This document shows positions 30,933-46,630 of a stretch of DNA of 64,000 bases, piece after piece. Position 1 is the first letter of the stretch, and every line of letters begins with the position of its first letter. Below the pieces are notes generated by a model. That model was not told where the DNA came from, did no database searches, and saw only the letters and a list, made by a program, of their open reading frames with translations. Both the position numbers and the translations under genes were made by a program. The DNA comes from Acanthacorydalis orientalis (taxonomy: Eukaryota > Arthropoda > Insecta > Megaloptera > Corydalidae), in contig CM068313.1 in NCBI GenBank assembly GCA_034766995.1, forward strand, positions 5,834,461 to 5,898,460. The letters run 5' to 3'.

Positions 30933-32180
30933 AGAAGGTTGCACTGAAAGCCGATGTTTTTGTGTAGTTATTTGAGAATTTATTGCAATAACAAAATGTC
31001 TGAATACATTAATCAAAGTATTTGTCCTTGGAAGCTACGACTTTCCCCCACTTTTCTAGTAGAAGTTGAATTTCTCGACAAAAGAATGGTCTGTTTTTTG
31101 AGCCAATCCATTCAGTAACCCAATTTTCGACTTCTCCGTAGTTATAAACATGTGCATCTTTCAAAGTGTGTTGGAACTGATGGTAACGCTTGGGGACAGG
31201 TCTAGAGAATACACTGAGTATGGGAGAGCTCCATTAATGTTTGTTTCACGGTTGTAGCAACTTGGGGCCGAGTGTTGTCATGGAGAAGAATCACTTTTCG
31301 GCGATTTGATCCCATTGATGGTCGTTTTTGCATCAAATTATCATTCAAACGTCCCAATTGTTGTCAATAACGTTCGGTGGTGATTGTTTTCTTCGATTTC
31401 AACAGCTCATAATACACTACACCCTCCATATCCCACCAAATAGAGAACATTGCTCTGCGACCGTGGATGTTTCGTTTTGGTGTCGACGTTGATGGTTGGT
31501 CAGGGTCAATCTATGATTTCTTGCAATTTGGGTTGTCGAAATAGATCATTTTTCATCACCGGTTACGATACGCCACAAGAAACTTTTCTTTTTATGCCTT
31601 GCAAGTAAAGAAATCGAGATGTTTCAATGATTACCAATGGTATTTTCTGTCAATTTATGTGCCAGCCATCTCCCTTCTTTCTGGATCTTTTCCATGACTT
31701 GTAAACGTCGTGAAATGACTGACTTATTGACTTAGAGCTGTTGAGCTAATTCATTGAGTGTTTGAGTAGAGGTTTTCTTCCTATAGAGCTTGCAATTATT
31801 CATCTTCGAACTTTTTCGATTGACCTGGCCGTTGTTTGTCGTGAACGTCACGATTACCACTTTTGAATCATCGAAACCAATCTCTACATACTATTTTCGA
31901 TGGAGCAGATTCATCACAAGTTTTCGCAAGCAATTGATAAGCTTCAGCTGCACTTATTTCAAAAAAACTAGTGTAGAAGTACACATCGGAAAAACAACTT
32001 ATCGCGTTCCATTTTAATTCGGTTATAGAAAAGCACTTGTGTAAAGAAAGGATGGTGTATGTTGATTGAATTTTATTGGGAAATGTTCACACATCAAAAT
32101 GACATAAGAGACATCTGTCACTGCCCACAGCATACGCACCTAGAGCTACCTACACGCGGCTTTCAATGCAATTTCCTATT
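30933..32180 (-). mobile_element. Near full-length but inactive mariner, family C (about 1.25 kb)
   Basis: The length and ends fit a complete mariner: left AGGTTGCACTGAAAGCCG, right inverted GGCTTTCAATGCAATTTCC. The minus strand shows, across frames, V-D-P-G-Q with STSTPKRN, an H-D-N-T-R-P-Q-V-A segment around the second catalytic Asp, and a C-terminal WVTEWIGSKNRPFF, then W-G-K-V-V-A-S. Stops and frameshifts break the frame, so it is not functional. Confidence 0.88.
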
Positions 32181-32586
32181 ATATCATAAAGTTGTATCAA
32201 TCTAAAAATATTAAAACATTTGAATCGACGAAATAAGTTGAAGTTAATTGATAATGAACAGCTTTATAAAACCTTGTTGAAGTTTAAGAGAGATACATAT
32301 CGGTTTTATCTGAAAATATACCGAATTGGTGATAAGCTAGAAAGTTTATACAGAGTTTTTTTGTTCGACTGACTAGGACTATAGAAATTTTAATGTGCTA
32401 GGTGTTAGTTTCCACTCATTTATTGATTTATAAATTCGTTCGAAATCAACGGACACCACCATGGTCAGAGGGTTACAAATTTAAATGTTTGTTGCAGTAA
32501 TGCGGATTTTAATACAGTGTCGTAATATCTAGAGGTATAAAAGAATGCATTTTTCCAGATATTCAGACTAAAAATAAGATAAAATA

Positions 32587-32622
<36 letters not shown>

Positions 32623-33123
32623 AAAAATGAAAAACATCTTCAAATATTCAAAATATAATGAAATAAACGTGTTTATGACTATGCAGTTTATCATTTTAGA
32701 GATTTTGTTTATTATGGCTTTTTTGATAAGAAATGTACAAGGTTGATAAGAAGAATGAAAACAAAGCCAAACTTCATTATATTTATATATAATCCAGATT
32801 AGAAAACAAAATATTTAAGAAATGATTGAATGTCAATCAAATACTTTTGAAATATTGGTGATTTATTAATGTTGTCGGTTTATTTTCAATTTTAGATTTA
32901 ACAATATACTTAATACTTTTTTGAACAATAGAAATTATCTTTCTGAAATTTTAGTACAATTGTTATTTTTTTTTTGATATCTTCAATTTAATCTTATTTA
33001 AAGTTATTATTACATGATTTAATGTCTGTGCTTTTGTTGTACTGTTCTTATATTTACCAGAATCTATTGAATTACTCTTTAATATTCTGCTTATACAATT
33101 TTTCTTGAGTCATTTTCTGGTAA

Positions 33124-33167
<44 letters not shown>

Positions 33168-33780
33168 GAGTATCATCAAGCTACCAGAAGATGATTTAAT
33201 AACTGTAACGGGTCGTTAGTATTCTAATATTAACCCATCTTCTGATATTTTAATGTTTACTTCCTAATGTTAACTTCCTGATGTCTTATAGAGACCAGCT
33301 TATCGTATAGATCTAATAAAGTATTTCTAAACTGTGTAAATCATTCTCAACACATATTTGCCCTTATAGAGTCCTCTTCACATACCTGACAAATTAATTT
33401 TCTTGTCTCACTTTCTGAGAGACTGACGAATATGAATATCATGTTATTCTATCGTCACATTCAACCATTTAAAAGAACATTTCTGTCAAACACAATAAAA
33501 TTCAATATAGAAATTCCAATATTAAAAACAATAATGAAACAAATCAGAAAAAAATAGTATAATGCGTTCAGTCCACTTTACTGATTTTATGAACTTTTAC
33601 TGACAAAAAATGTTGTGTTGCTTAAATTTTTAAGTTATTTTTAAACGTCCACTTCTGAAATGAGAATTTAATATTTATTTTCAAATGTTTTACAATTTAA
33701 ATAATGTTTGTAGTTGGCGAGTAATTAGGCGTGTAAATGAATATTGAAGTTTCAAAGTGCATTTTTTATCAAAGGATATA

Positions 33781-33824
<44 letters not shown>

Positions 33825-34060
33825 TTGTATAAATTGTACGTATCTGTACTTCCATTATATTTCGTTTTTGTTATCCTGCTGCATCGTTCATACTGAACTG
33901 ATAAACCTGTTCGGATTCATAACTCTATTTAAAGTCATATTAAAGTGAAATTGGATGGAACAACGTAACACGTGTTCCGCGTTCGAGTACCCTCGACGTT
34001 TCGAAAAAAAACAAGTTTCAAGTGTTAAACAATTCAAACGTATAAACGTTTCTGCGGACC
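32181..34060. other. Intergenic or intronic, AT-rich
   Basis: Contains (TA)n at 32590, 33127 and 33784 and an R3-like GCTACCAGAAGATGATTTAA segment near 33180. No exon was recognised. Confidence 0.6.
33784..33824. repeat. (TA)n microsatellite
   Basis: Near-perfect run of about 40 bp. Confidence 0.96.
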
Positions 34061-34483
34061 GGATTCCGTCCGTCCGCGCGTTACACGTTTTAAATACATG
34101 CCGCATATTTTTTTTTTTTTTTGAAAAAAAGAAGATGCACGCAAATCACGTACGCCTCTGCTACCGGTATTAAAGCACAACGGAACGCAACGACTAGCAA
34201 ACGCGTATGTATATGTATTAGCTCTGCGCGTTATACGACAGAATCAATGGCGGTCTCCGGGCTACGGCAAGCGCGGCGCGTGCGCCAGACTCCGGTGTCG
34301 GGCTCCAGCGGGCCGCAGCATCCGAGAGGCGTGTCGTCGTACCACACAGATGGGACAGGCGCAACGCATCCCCGGAACAATCGCACGGCATCCCATCGTC
34401 ATATACCGGTCTCTGCAATCGATGCGCCTCGACAAATTCATCCGAGTGTTGTTTCTATAACGGACACATATATACATACTTAG
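34060..34483 (+). other. GC-rich CpG island-like segment, possible first exon or promoter
   Basis: The most GC-rich stretch of the window outside exons. It is open on + from ATG at 34248 (MAVSGLRQARRVRQTPVSG visible) to a stop at 34483, and also open on the minus strand, as expected for CpG-rich DNA in general. No known domain, and no good donor follows. A promoter or 5' exon for the + strand exon at 34825 is possible but unproven. Confidence 0.3.
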
Positions 34484-34824
34484 ATATATATATATATACA
34501 CATATGTATATATACATTTGATTTTTTTTTATTTGGGTTCTGTGTGTGTACGTGATATAAAATTAAATAACGGTTAAATGCGGTCCACGATCCTCATTAT
34601 GATTGCTTGCGATGATGCCGTAACGGCGTGTTAAACACAAGAAACGAATGACCACTCATTTCATTAGTTTCGTATAGATTGATGTCATAGTGCAGGGACG
34701 GTATTAAAAATGTGTCGTTTTGAGCCTCCGATCGAGTCTAGTCGAGTGTATAGCGTTTACGATACAGTTAATGGCGTTTATAAAATACTTTTCGGTTACG
34801 AGGATATATAAATTTTATTCACAG

Positions 34825-34896
34825 TGGTTCTACAAAGGATGCTCATCCTTACGTGACTTTTGTGTTCCGATTGAACGCGATGGATCTACATCAGAG
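34825..34896 (+). CDS. Candidate 72-nt coding exon, unknown gene
   Basis: TTATTCACAG acceptor and CAGAGGTAACT donor enclose 24 codons open in phase 0 (CSSLRDFCVPIERDGSTSE visible) and also open in one other frame. GC is higher than in the flanks. If phase 0 is right it can join the exon at 63910 in frame. The protein family is not recognised. Confidence 0.45.
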
Positions 34897-35822
34897 GTAA
34901 CTGTGTACCTTGATTATATATATTTTTCTCTCATCTAATTGTATAATGTTAATAATCTGTAATTATTATTAAAAATCTTAAACTTATTATCATATCATCT
35001 CTTGAATGCAATATTTTGTTCATTTGAAAATTACACCACTTTTTAACTTAACGAAATTATAGATGTTATAACCGAAATTAATTCTAATAAATTTTCTTGT
35101 TTTATTTTTGAAAAAATGTAGAGTTACAAATTTTTTTTATTTTTTTCACAAATTCTGAACAATAAAATATTATTTAACACATTTACGAAACGTATTGTTG
35201 TATAATCAACTGAGAAAGATATGAACAAAGTTAATGTAACTTTTTTCCAACTCATATTCAAAATATATATATTTCAAAATCGTTTCAAGACTAATAAATA
35301 CAGCAATAATTATGAAATTTATAAATATCCAACAACAGATACACATTAGGTATTGTTTTAATTCAACAAAGACATATATAATTATTTTACAAAATCATTC
35401 ATGTTTTTTTAAAAAAAAAAATTCAAAGATAAAACAAAATTTATTCGAAACAATTAAATTAAATACAGCACTTATACCGTAAATCATTTGATAAACAAAT
35501 CTACTTAATATCGTAACGATAAAAAAAATTATTCTGGAGTCATTGAGAATAATTTTAATGTTCGTGTGAAAAGCGTATAAAAAAGATATATGATATTTAA
35601 TGTCGAGATATGAATCAAAGTTATAACACATTCTGTAATTTCAAGGGCTCTATTTGAAATTTCAATCTCTTAATAGAATTTTTAATGTTATTTTAATTAT
35701 TTATTAAGGATTTTACACGAACATTTTTTATTTATTATCATGTTAGCTCTATATATAAAAAGACATAATATTATTTATTTATTCCTAGATTAATGTATAT
35801 TTATTTATAAATTCTTTCGACC

Positions 35823-35866
<44 letters not shown>

Positions 35867-36172
35867 AAGAAAACTTAAATGAAAAGAAATCCAGATAATA
35901 TCGTTATATTATTTAAACAAAGAAGAATTAATATATTTCTATTTTTTCATTGTCTTTAGAGGAATTGAATATTTAGGGTGATACAACTTAGGCTTCCACA
36001 CGAAAGTATTAAGGAAAACGCAAAAATTAATAAAAATGTTATCCCCCATTTGGTATTTTATTACAGTTTTATTTTTGTATTGAATTTAAATAAAATATTA
36101 AATAAAAAATAACAACTTTTTTTACTTTTGCGCCTCCTTTTAATACTTCTATGTAGATGATTAAATTGAATC

Positions 36173-36221
<49 letters not shown>

Positions 36222-37044
36222 AAAAAACTAATATGGTTAGGTACAGTATGCTATTGATCAATAGGGAATAAGTTTGAATCTAGATTCAGTATTATTCTTA
36301 ATTTATTTAAGAGAACAATAGACTTCATTACATGCTTTAAAATGCTGTGATATGGATATATCTTCTTTCTTATAGTGACGAGTTTTAATTTCAAGTGATT
36401 AATTATATAAAAAGACTAGTTAGTTTTTAAATATCATTATATACTTATTATAAGAATGATTGTTTTTGAATTATAGTCAATAAAATAGAATTTTCATAGA
36501 TTTCCAGTTGTAAATTAATTATTTTTTTTAAAAAAGACACAATTATATACTATTATTTATAAATAATTGTATTTTTAAGACTGTTCATAATTCAAAGAAC
36601 GTTATATTTATTTGAAAAGTAGAAAAAACAAAAATAAAATTTTTAAATTGTCATTTACTGAGACTTTTTTTTAAAAAAGAAACAAAGTATATTTAAATGT
36701 TTAAGGGTATTTATGCTATTTTATTAATATTTAAATATTATTCATTTTTTAAAAATATAATTCTTTACATATCTCAGTTATTATTGAATGATTTCATCTA
36801 GAAAATAAATTGTTTTTAGATAAAAGAATTTTATTGAATATTTTAAAATTTCAATAGTTTAGACTTGTTTATAAGTTCAATTTTATTAAAAGCTGATCGT
36901 TTTCTTAATATATTTTTATATTTAAAACTTACAACAGTTTGAATTTTTACAGAAAAAGTGATACGACTTGAAAGTAAAAGAAAGATCTTACTTAACATCA
37001 ATTATAACAAAGTAACATGCGTACTCTTGAATGTTTTTATAATA
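34897..37044. other. AT-rich, no gene seen
   Basis: Contains (TA)n at 35829-35864 and 36179-36218 only. Confidence 0.6.
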
Positions 37045-37395
37045 TTAGGTTGGTAGAAAAATAATTGCTGTTTATGACTTTCAAATTCGTATACATTTAC
37101 ATGTTTTTTCATTTTACCATCTATTTTAAGAATGTTTAGTTTTTGTGCAAGCTCTCGAATTGTTTTTTGTTTCGAACTCATACAAAAAAATGCTTTTATA
37201 CGCTTCTTTTAATTTAATAGGCCGATTTGAAACAAAATTAATAATGAAATCAAAGTCGATGTTTTTAAATTCAAACCGAAAAATTCACTTTAAATTAATA
37301 CTAACATTAACACGATGAAATGTCTCTTTCATTGAAAAAAAATTAAGATTAGATTTCAGAAAACAAAAACCGCAATTATTTTCATACCAATCTAA
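37045..37395 (-). mobile_element. Internally deleted mariner, family A (351 bp)
   Basis: Terminal repeats TTAGGTTGGTAGAAAAATAA and the inverted ATACCAATCTAA; minus orientation. Only short traces of the transposase start and helix-turn-helix remain. Confidence 0.85.
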
Positions 37396-38932
37396 TGTTT
37401 AATATATATGAAAAAGGCATAGAAAATCTATTCGTTTATTATTGAATAAAAAGAATTATACAGATGTTATGAATGATTCAAGAAATAACACAAAATTTAA
37501 TAAATTTTAATAATATTTTGAAACATTAAATGTTATATTTTATTAAATATCAATTTATCCTTCATATGTACAAATAATCATAAATAGAAATTAATTATTG
37601 AAAAGATGTGGGGAAATATATTATTTTCAGCAGAGCTGTGAAAGCTTGGAATGAATACCAATCTTGGAATCTTAAATCATTCATTTCTATATTTGGCTTT
37701 CAGAAGAGAGCGAGTAATATGTGTGTGATACAATAATTCTTTTTTTAAAAGAAACGATTTCACTAGATTGATTTGTCTTAAACAGACATGATATTCTTAT
37801 TAATAATAACAAAGAATAAAAATTTGATATTTATTTATTTCTCTTCTCAATCCATTTTCTAAATGTTAAATATTCTGGTTTAGTTTAAACACAAACAAAT
37901 ATGTTTCTATGATAGGAACAGTTTTCATACATATTTTAGGTCATAAAATTCACCTCGAAGTGGAATAAAGTTTTAGGGTTTTAATTAATAGTAATATCCT
38001 GCTTTTATATATTTTTGAAGACTTTACCGAGAAAGTTAATTGTTCTAAGATGAAAGCAGTTACTAAGCTATTCTAAAATTGTAATTTGTTTACAAGTTTA
38101 CTATTGTTTTACACTTGAAAATTTTTATTAAAGTTTTATTTTCACAAATGAATCATTTTCAAGGAAATCTGGTGATGCGTAGACAATGATTCATTTGTGA
38201 AAGTGAATTGAGCCACAGTGCCAGGAATATAATTGCGATATAGACCTATTGTCTACTAAATATCTTTTTATATTCTTATTTTGACAGTATTTTTATACAA
38301 ATCATATTTTTAGAACCACTAAATGATTTATATTTCTTACTTATACTTTGAAAAAAAGTAATTTTTATATTATTGAAATTTGAAAATTATTTTTATGGTT
38401 TTTCTTTTTTTTAAACTAATTGCATTGAGGTTATTTACTATTTCATTTAGACTGGGTTCTTGAATTGTTTGTCTATTAGAAGATATAGATAATATTTTTT
38501 TGGAATCGTCTTATAGTTTATCTTTTTATAATCTTTTGTATATTTCAGTACACAACTGATAACGAAACTTTTTGCTTTACAAGAAAGTTAGAGAAAACTG
38601 TCCTTTGAATTGTAACATTTAGACTCATCAATTTTAGTATTTCTGTTCTTAGTATGAATTATCTACACAAGGAAGAATATAATGATTTTTTTATTAAGAA
38701 CATTATCATATAATGTCATGGTAGTCTTCGTCCTTTTGGATACTCAGGAAGTTATAAATAGTTTTATGAATTATTTAAAAGCTACCTGAAGATGCTAGAC
38801 GTGCAGAAAATAATTCTATAAGATACAAAATAGAGTGTAAAAAGGTCGAATTCTACCAAAAAAATATATTAATTGGATTTCATGTACAAATGGATATAAA
38901 TAAAATTTTATTTTATATAAATAAGTAATATA
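37396..38932. other. AT-rich with R1/R3 traces
   Basis: R1-like TTCATTTGTGAAAGTGAATT at about 38190 and R3-like AAGCTACCTGAAGATGCTAG at about 38780. No exon was seen. Confidence 0.5.
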
Positions 38933-39440
38933 TTACATGTACAAATTAATTCGGTGCTTTTTTTTTATCGAACATTTATAGAAAAAATAGAAGATATTTC
39001 AATCCTCAAAATATCTACCATTATTTTATATAATTTTGCTCCATTTGTTGGGTAACTGACAAATCACTTGTCGATAAAAAGATGGTAGCTTTCAGTCGAT
39101 GAATGCATTTTGGGACTTCTTCCACTGATGTAGCATTTTTTGCATATTTTATGTATCAAAACACCTTTCCCCGAGGTCGAATAAATTATTCCCGTCTATT
39201 TGATGACATTTTTTTTTAACTAGAATGCAAAAAGTATTCAATGCATAATGTGCTGTTTTTTGGACACTATCTTGTTCACTTTTGTGTGAGGTTATGTCAA
39301 CCATTTGGTGAAGATATATAATGTTTTTAAGTATTAAGGTTGCCATTTCAGAATATTGATACGTGGAGAAAATATTTTAATTTAAAACAGAGTAATGACT
39401 GATTAAATTTAAAGGCACCGAATTAATTTTGTACATTTAA
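38933..39440 (-). mobile_element. Mariner-like family B element, both ends present (508 bp)
   Basis: ACAAATTAATTCGGTGC near the left and the inverted GCACCGAATTAATTTTGTAC at the right, flanked by TA. The minus strand at 39149-39346 is open for 65 codons and keeps a transposase C-terminal trace; the rest of the transposase is deleted. Confidence 0.82.
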
Positions 39441-39508
39441 TATACGCTAGGTAATGAAACAAGCCGTGGTAGTAAATAGAGGTGTTGCAAAAAATAAATA
39501 ATACAATA

Positions 39509-39509
<1 letters not shown>

Positions 39510-39569
<60 letters not shown>

Positions 39570-39580
39570 TAGAGAGAGAG
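39510..39580. repeat. (TA)n then (GA)n compound microsatellite
   Basis: TA run at 39510-39552, then AGAGAGAGAGAGAGAGATAG. Confidence 0.95.
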
Positions 39581-42239
<2,659 letters not shown>

Positions 42240-42606
42240 TTTGAATTCTATTCAGTCATGGTATCTAAGATTCACAAAGAACAATCAACAATAATTAACA
42301 TACCGAAAAATAACATATGTTTCACTTGATATTAAAAATGTAATATTGTTCTTTGTTTTTTCAGGGGAGCCATTGAAGAAGGTTTGTAATTCTATTAGGG
42401 TGCATATCTGATTCTTAATAATAATATTCCGGATATAAAAAAAATCAGATAGTAGATTGATAGAGCTATTAGATTTTTGTGTAAATATGCATAGAGATTC
42501 TAAGATTTTTTATTTATATTTGGAAATGTTTGCTTAATTATAACAAATTATAATAAAATATACACATGTTGTTGCTGAAGAAAAAATAAAAATAATTCGT
42601 TTTTTT

Positions 42607-43156
42607 TTAGGTTGGTAGAAAATAATTACTGTTTATGACATTCAAATTCACATACATTCTTTAATTTAATTGGTTTTAAGTGGTCCAAAACTATTGGATG
42701 ACTAACGATTAACTTATTTGCAAGCTCTTGAATTGTTATCCGTGGTTCTTATTCAACTAACACCTTCAGTAAGTCGTTATGAACTGAAGAATGCCCACGA
42801 CCTTCTCCATCTCTAAAGGACTTATCATTAGCACCAAATTTTTGAAACCACCATTGCACCGTACTTTCCTTAAAAGTACCCACACCAAAACCATCGTTTA
42901 ATTTACGAGCAGGTTCTGTTGCTTTACCACCCGTTTTGAACTCATAAAAATTTGCTATTATTTGCTTCTTTTCCATCTTTAATTTAATAATCCAATTTGA
43001 AACACAATTAATAGTAAAACCAAAGTCGATGGTACTAGAATACAGATTGAAAAATGTACTTATAAATGATGATAAACTTTTAAATGACACTTCATTGAAA
43101 GAAATAAGGTTAGAGTTTAGAAAAGAAAAACATCAATTATTTTCCTACCAATCTGA
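42607..43156 (-). mobile_element. Internally deleted mariner, family A, best preserved frame
   Basis: Terminal repeats at both ends; minus orientation. A clean open frame runs from MEKKQIIANFYEFKTGG through V-Q-W-W-F-Q-K-F to L-L-K-V-L-V-E and then a stop, about 75 codons. It covers the first helix-turn-helix of mariner transposase and lacks the catalytic domain. Confidence 0.9.
42749..43090 (-). pseudogene. Mariner N-terminal DNA-binding fragment, open frame
   Basis: Of the 113 codons, the first 38 lie in leader sequence; the mariner start is the internal Met at about residue 39. The motif A-R-K-L-N-D-G-F-G-V-G-T, then E-S-T-V-Q-W-W-F-Q-K-F, matches the N-terminal helix-turn-helix of mariner transposases. 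It ends at a stop where other copies continue into the second helix-turn-helix. It could only bind DNA, not cut it, if it were expressed. Confidence 0.75.
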
Positions 43157-43489
43157 TACTAAATATTGATCTATAAAACATATTCTTTTAGAAATAGATC
43201 ACTTCCATCACTAGATAATAAACAAATCTTATCAAAATTTCACGAATTAATTCATTTTTCATCCCAAAAACCTCATTATTGATAGCTGCAACCATTTTCA
43301 CAGAGCCAAGTTATTAATTTTTCGATGTTCATTTCATTTCTTTTTTAAATACATCTCATGTTTGTTAAATCTGTTCTGTGTGAATTTTGAAGGTCATGTA
43401 TGACTTCATTTCTTATATCACAGGTTTATTATCAGATTTATCTGTATCTTGATGTTTTCGATATTGATATACACATAAGCTACACTCGA

Positions 43490-43590
43490 AAGTGATCAAT
43501 AATGATTTATTGAACATTTTTAATTAGAATTTTTTATGGTGAGAAAATAATTCATTTGTAAAATTTAATTAGTCACACTGTCCGAACTGT
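43490..43590. repeat. Dispersed repeat family R1, copy
   Basis: GTGATCAATAATGATTTATT and AATTCATTTGTAAAATTTAA occur in R1 order. Confidence 0.6.
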
Positions 43591-43869
43591 TTTGTGATTT
43601 TATCAAAATTCTCAATGATTAATTGTTGTTTGTTTTCATTTTGATTTATATATTTATATGTACAAATGAATTGATCCACAGTTAAAAATTATAATTTTCA
43701 TATAAAATGTGTCAATTTTTTACAGTAACAAACAATAGAAATAATAATCAAAGATAAACTCAAAAATTTCACCGATTTAAATAAAAATCAAAATTATCTT
43801 TTTTTATATTTGTTATCTATTTGGTGAGTTGTCTTGATGGTTTTAGTCCTGTTGAAGCATCTGTGTATT

Positions 43870-44020
43870 TATCTACCACGACTTGAGTTATCCTCTGGTA
43901 GATTTTTGATAGAATAAGAGTTAGTTGTCTAACAAGCTACTTGAAGATGTTTCAAAAGCCGAAACTAGTCGTAGAAAATAAACACACCAGTAATTCACTA
44001 GGATCAAACTACCAGGACAT
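43870..44020. repeat. Dispersed repeat family R3, copy
   Basis: GCTACTTGAAGATGTTTCAA, then AAGCCGAAACTAGTCGTAG. Related sequence occurs at 28809, 33180 and 38780. Confidence 0.55.
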
Positions 44021-44431
44021 TAATTGAAATGAATATAAAAGATATGAGTTGAAACTATAATATTGTACGAAAAACTTTTATTTTAACATACATTTAAATT
44101 CATTTCTCTTTGATAAAGGGAGTAAATCAAATCAGATAAGATGTACTACTGATTACTAATATAAACCGAACCCCTTATATTTTCAAGAGTTTCGAATAGT
44201 AATATTTCGGTCACTAATGGGTTATAGGTTGCAATCCAACCTATGTCACTTTTCATTAAGAGAACTGTCATGTCGGTTTTAGTGTCCCTGTAGATTATGT
44301 AATGTAAATGACGGCTGGAACTGACTTGTCCCATAACACAACACTGTTATAGCAATCTTGTCCGACAAACAAAACATTAATGATGTGTAATTATGTCTAT
44401 TTTCATGTGTAATAGATTATTAGATACGAAT

Positions 44432-44434
44432 TTG

Positions 44435-44466
<32 letters not shown>

Positions 44467-44496
44467 TGTATATATATGTATATATATATATGTGTA

Positions 44497-44543
<47 letters not shown>

Positions 44544-44555
44544 ATATATATATAT
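44432..44555. repeat. (TA)n microsatellite with TGTATATA interruptions
   Basis: About 120 bp, mixed TATATATG and TATATA units. Confidence 0.95.
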
Positions 44556-44869
44556 AAACGAAAACAAGATAGATTGAAAGATTTTTGTTAGATATAAAAT
44601 TGTATTTTTTCTTGAAAGTTAAATTATTTGTTAAGAGTTTATTTTATAAACTATGACTTTTCCAATGTTTGTTATTTCAGAATAAAAAAATAAAATTATT
44701 GATATAGAAACTATTTATTATAAAAAATTGTACAAAAATTGAAAACATAGAAGACATGTCTTTTATAACCATTTAATATTTTCGACAAGCGACAACTAGT
44801 TTTCGACAAACTGTAATATTTATTTCCTGGAACTAAATCTGTTTTTCGTTCCGTTTTATTTAAATCGTT

Positions 44870-45080
44870 TAATCCGGTGACGTCAAAGTGAGCTTGATTT
44901 ATAAGCCACGTTTAAGCCAAGTTTTCATCGACGTCGACGCGTTATCTCTTATGTTAGCCAACATATTAACTTTACATAGTCTTATCAGATGTGCAGTTCG
45001 TGTAGTCGTTTTCACTGAAACGAAACGTACGCGTGAAATGTTATAATTTAACAGCGTCTGGAGGATTTTCGTTGTCATCG
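44870..45080. other. GC-elevated non-coding island
   Basis: CpG-containing stretch (GACGTCGACGCGTTATCTC) without a long open frame. Possibly conserved non-coding DNA. Confidence 0.3.
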
Positions 45081-45820
45081 TATTTATCGTTTAATCGATG
45101 CGCAGTGATTAAGTGAGCTTACCTTAAAATTATTGTACCGGAGTAATCATTCTAGTTGTATACTTGTCTTTTCTCAGTTTGTATAATTTTGTTTTGAGAT
45201 CTTGTTTATTCTATCTCGTCTACTTTTTTATTTTATAGGGTTGTTTGATTTTTTACGATTCTCCTTTATAATAATAGAAGTGTATCAATTTGTACCTAAA
45301 ATCAGATTTTTAATAAGAAATCTTAAGTATATTAACGAGAGTTAAAATTTTTCCTTTTTCACCAACTACTTCATTGTACAACTCTTAATATAAGAAGCTT
45401 TGAATGAATAATAGTTGATCATTCATGAAAAATAAAAAGTTGTAAATTAGAGCACTGAAGATAATGGAATTGTTGTCTTGTTGAACGCCATGCAACTATA
45501 AAAATTATTATTAATCAATTATTGAACATTTCTGGTCAGAAAAGTGTTGTGAGATGTGAAAATTTCATTTAGTTGCATTTTTAATCAATTGAAAGGTGTG
45601 TGACAATGAAAGAATTGAATCAAAGATAACTTCGATTCTTTTTATGCAAAGAAAGATTGTATAATGAGAATTAAATTTGAAAAATTTCAAAATCTGATTG
45701 ATGAATACTTTAATTTTTAAAGAAGATTTTATAACTGAAATGAATTGCATTACAGACTGTAGCACTCTTTTTTCTTCAATGAATGCCTTTAAGTATTTAG
45801 TTATAACTTCAATGTTTATA

Positions 45821-46071
45821 TTAGGTTGGTAGGAATATATTTATGGTTTTTGTTATTATTATTTTGTAAAAGTTGATCCATTTTTCATTTTACTTTCGAT
45901 TTAAGAATGGAAAGATAATGGTAATTTGTAAAAGAGAGTATTTTTATTATTTGACTCTTTGTGTATTTGCTTACAATACAGTTCTGACACTGTTGCTAAA
46001 TTCATTTTCATAAATATTTTTTTCAGTTTGCAAACCATAAAAAAATTCTGTTTAAACAATGATCATTTCTG
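45821..46071 (+). mobile_element. Mariner family A left-end fragment
   Basis: TTAGGTTGGTAGGAATATAT at 45821, then diverged leader. The right end was not found before the next element starts at 46072. An R1-like segment is present near 45970. Confidence 0.55.
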
Positions 46072-46630
46072 TTAGGCCGGTAGGAAAATAATTGCGATTT
46101 TTGTTTTCTGCATTCTAACCTTATTTTTTTTCAATAAAAGTATCATTTCATTCTGTTCATGTTGATATCATTTTAAATGCATTTTTTGGTCTGTATTTTG
46201 GTAACATCGACTACGATTTTATTATTAATTTTGCTTCAAATTGAGCTATTGAATTGAAGATGAAAGGAAGCAAATAAAAGCAAATTTTTGTATGAATTCA
46301 AAACTGGTGGTAAAGCAACAGAAATAGATCATAAATTAAATGATGCTTTGTGTGTGGGTACTTTTAAGGAAGGTACCGGTGCAATGGTAGTTTTAAAAAT
46401 TTTGTGCTACTGATAAGACCTTTAAAGATGGAGAAGATCGTGGGAATTCTTCAGTTCATAACAATCAACTGAAGGCGTTAGTTGAATAAGAACCACGCAT
46501 AACAATTCAAGAGCCTGCAAAAAAGTTAATCGTTAGTCATCCAACAGTTCTGGACCACTCGAAACAAATTAAATTAAAGAATTTATGTGAATTTGAAGAT
46601 CATAAACCGCAATTACTTTCTACCAATCTA
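46072..46630 (+). mobile_element. Internally deleted mariner, family A (559 bp)
   Basis: TTAGGCCGGTAGGAAAATAA at the left and CTACCAATCTA at the right. The transposase start and helix-turn-helix traces are broken by frameshifts. It is the mariner part of the inverted duplication with 42240-43156. Confidence 0.87.

Larger units (their letters stand above)
42240..43156. repeat. Left arm of a 0.9-kb inverted duplication
   Basis: This segment, including a complete family A mariner at its right end, matches 46072-46990 in reverse orientation. Shared landmarks include TATCTAAGATTCACAAAGAA, TTTTTTCAGGGGAGCCATTG and TTCTATTAGGGTGCATATCT. Confidence 0.85.

Noticed and set aside
31790..32017. Plus-strand frame of 75 codons
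   Set aside because: Lies antisense within the decayed mariner and has no support.
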